Below are positions 23,611 through 23,996 of a stretch of DNA of 23,996 nucleotides, piece after piece. The position numbers and the translations under genes are program-made. Each line of letters opens with the position of its first letter. The stretch's first letter is position 1. A model generated the notes under the pieces. That model saw only the letters and a list, made by a program, of their open reading frames with translations, was not told the DNA's origin and did not search any database. Location: positions 1-23,996 of the forward strand of contig JBEDEM010000027.1 of NCBI GenBank assembly GCA_041175665.1, read 5' to 3'. The stretch is from UBA3064 sp016868095 (GTDB lineage: Bacteria; Pseudomonadota; Gammaproteobacteria; Burkholderiales; Burkholderiaceae_E).

Positions 23611-23943
23611 TCAAGCTAAAAGTGGTCTCAGCTCAACCCGTCTGTTGCAAGCCTTGGACCCTTCGAGGGCGAGTTGCTCGGCTTGTTCGGGATTAGAGGC
23701 TCGGATAAGCCAAAAGCCGCTGTAATGCTCGCTCATCGAAAAAAGTGACTCATGCGATACGAGCCCCGACCCGTCTCGATGATCGATCAGCTTACTTTGC
23801 TTGGGTGTTGCAAGGCCGCCGGCAAATAACCAATGGCCTTCGGCGCGTAAACGATCGTTGAAGACGTCGATCGACAACATCTCGGCATCGTTAGCCGACG
23901 CTGAGGCCCCATCGATGACGAAAATGATGAACTCAGATGTCAT
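23611..23943 (-). CDS. YciI-like protein (YCII-related domain)
   Basis: The 110-residue protein has the ferredoxin-like YCII domain: FIIFVIDGASASAND at the start, FNDRLRAEGHWLFAGGLA in the middle, and SGFWLIRASNPEQAEQLALEGSKA followed by RVELRPLLA at the end. The central region resembles the family's usual LxxxGxLxxAGPL motif, in which a His/Asp pair is thought to be catalytic; here the His (EGHW) is present. Function of the family is largely unknown, although some members are hydrolytic dehalogenase-like or partner sigma factors. It lies on the same strand upstream of the GyrI-like gene. The last 53 bases of the window hold nothing I can identify apart from part of its promoter region. Confidence 0.85.
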   Translation of the reverse strand: MTSEFIIFVIDGASASANDAEMLSIDVFNDRLRAEGHWLFAGGLATPKQSKLIDHRDGSGLVSHESLFSMSEHYSGFWLIRASNPEQAEQLALEGSKACNRRVELRPLLA

Positions 23944-23996
23944 AAAAGTTACTTGCTAGAATCAAATGGCGTAACCGTACCAGCAATGGATTGCTA

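Overview
The window looks like a chromosomal segment of a betaproteobacterium, most likely Burkholderiales. The evidence is protein content and gene order: tldD, aroG, a PduO-type adenosyltransferase, an FAD-linked oxidase and glcDEF, then mnmA and purB, and on the other strand queA-tgt-yajC-secD-secF. Base composition is moderate (roughly 55% GC by eye). I saw no rRNA, tRNA, CRISPR array, insertion sequence or phage gene.

Layout. (a) 1-2105, plus strand: the 3' part of tldD, then a leader-peptide attenuator and aroG (DAHP synthase). (b) 2102-2677, minus: a cobalamin adenosyltransferase whose stop codon overlaps that of aroG. (c) 2884-12686, plus: a tightly packed run of a D-lactate-dehydrogenase-like flavoprotein, glcD, glcE, glcF, mnmA, a membrane-anchored FMN-binding glutamate-synthase-like protein and purB. 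(d) 19643 down to 12698, minus: yaeQ, a family 2 glycosyltransferase, queA, tgt, yajC, secD and secF, which combine queuosine tRNA modification with the Sec translocase accessory complex. (e) 19675-20962, plus: an ammonium transporter behind a good sigma-54 promoter match. (f) 21001-23996, a more accessory end: a winged-helix regulator overlapping an unrecognised 165-aa protein, a broken secreted fumarate-lyase-family gene, and two small proteins of GyrI-like and YciI-like type.

How the genes work together. GlcDEF make the membrane-associated glycolate oxidase, and the adjacent flavoprotein probably oxidises a related 2-hydroxy acid. QueA acts after Tgt in queuosine synthesis, and their reading frames overlap by 4 bases. 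SecD, SecF and YajC form one complex. The ammonium transporter is probably under nitrogen control.

The strongest regulatory finding is upstream of aroG. It is a 25-codon leader peptide rich in Phe, Tyr and Trp codons, followed by mutually exclusive antiterminator and terminator helices. The complete lyase pseudogene history (a one-base loss plus an internal deletion), a possible Cys-His-Asp enzyme next to the regulator, short tandem repeats between tgt and yajC, and a marked excess of CGATCG are also worth a second look.
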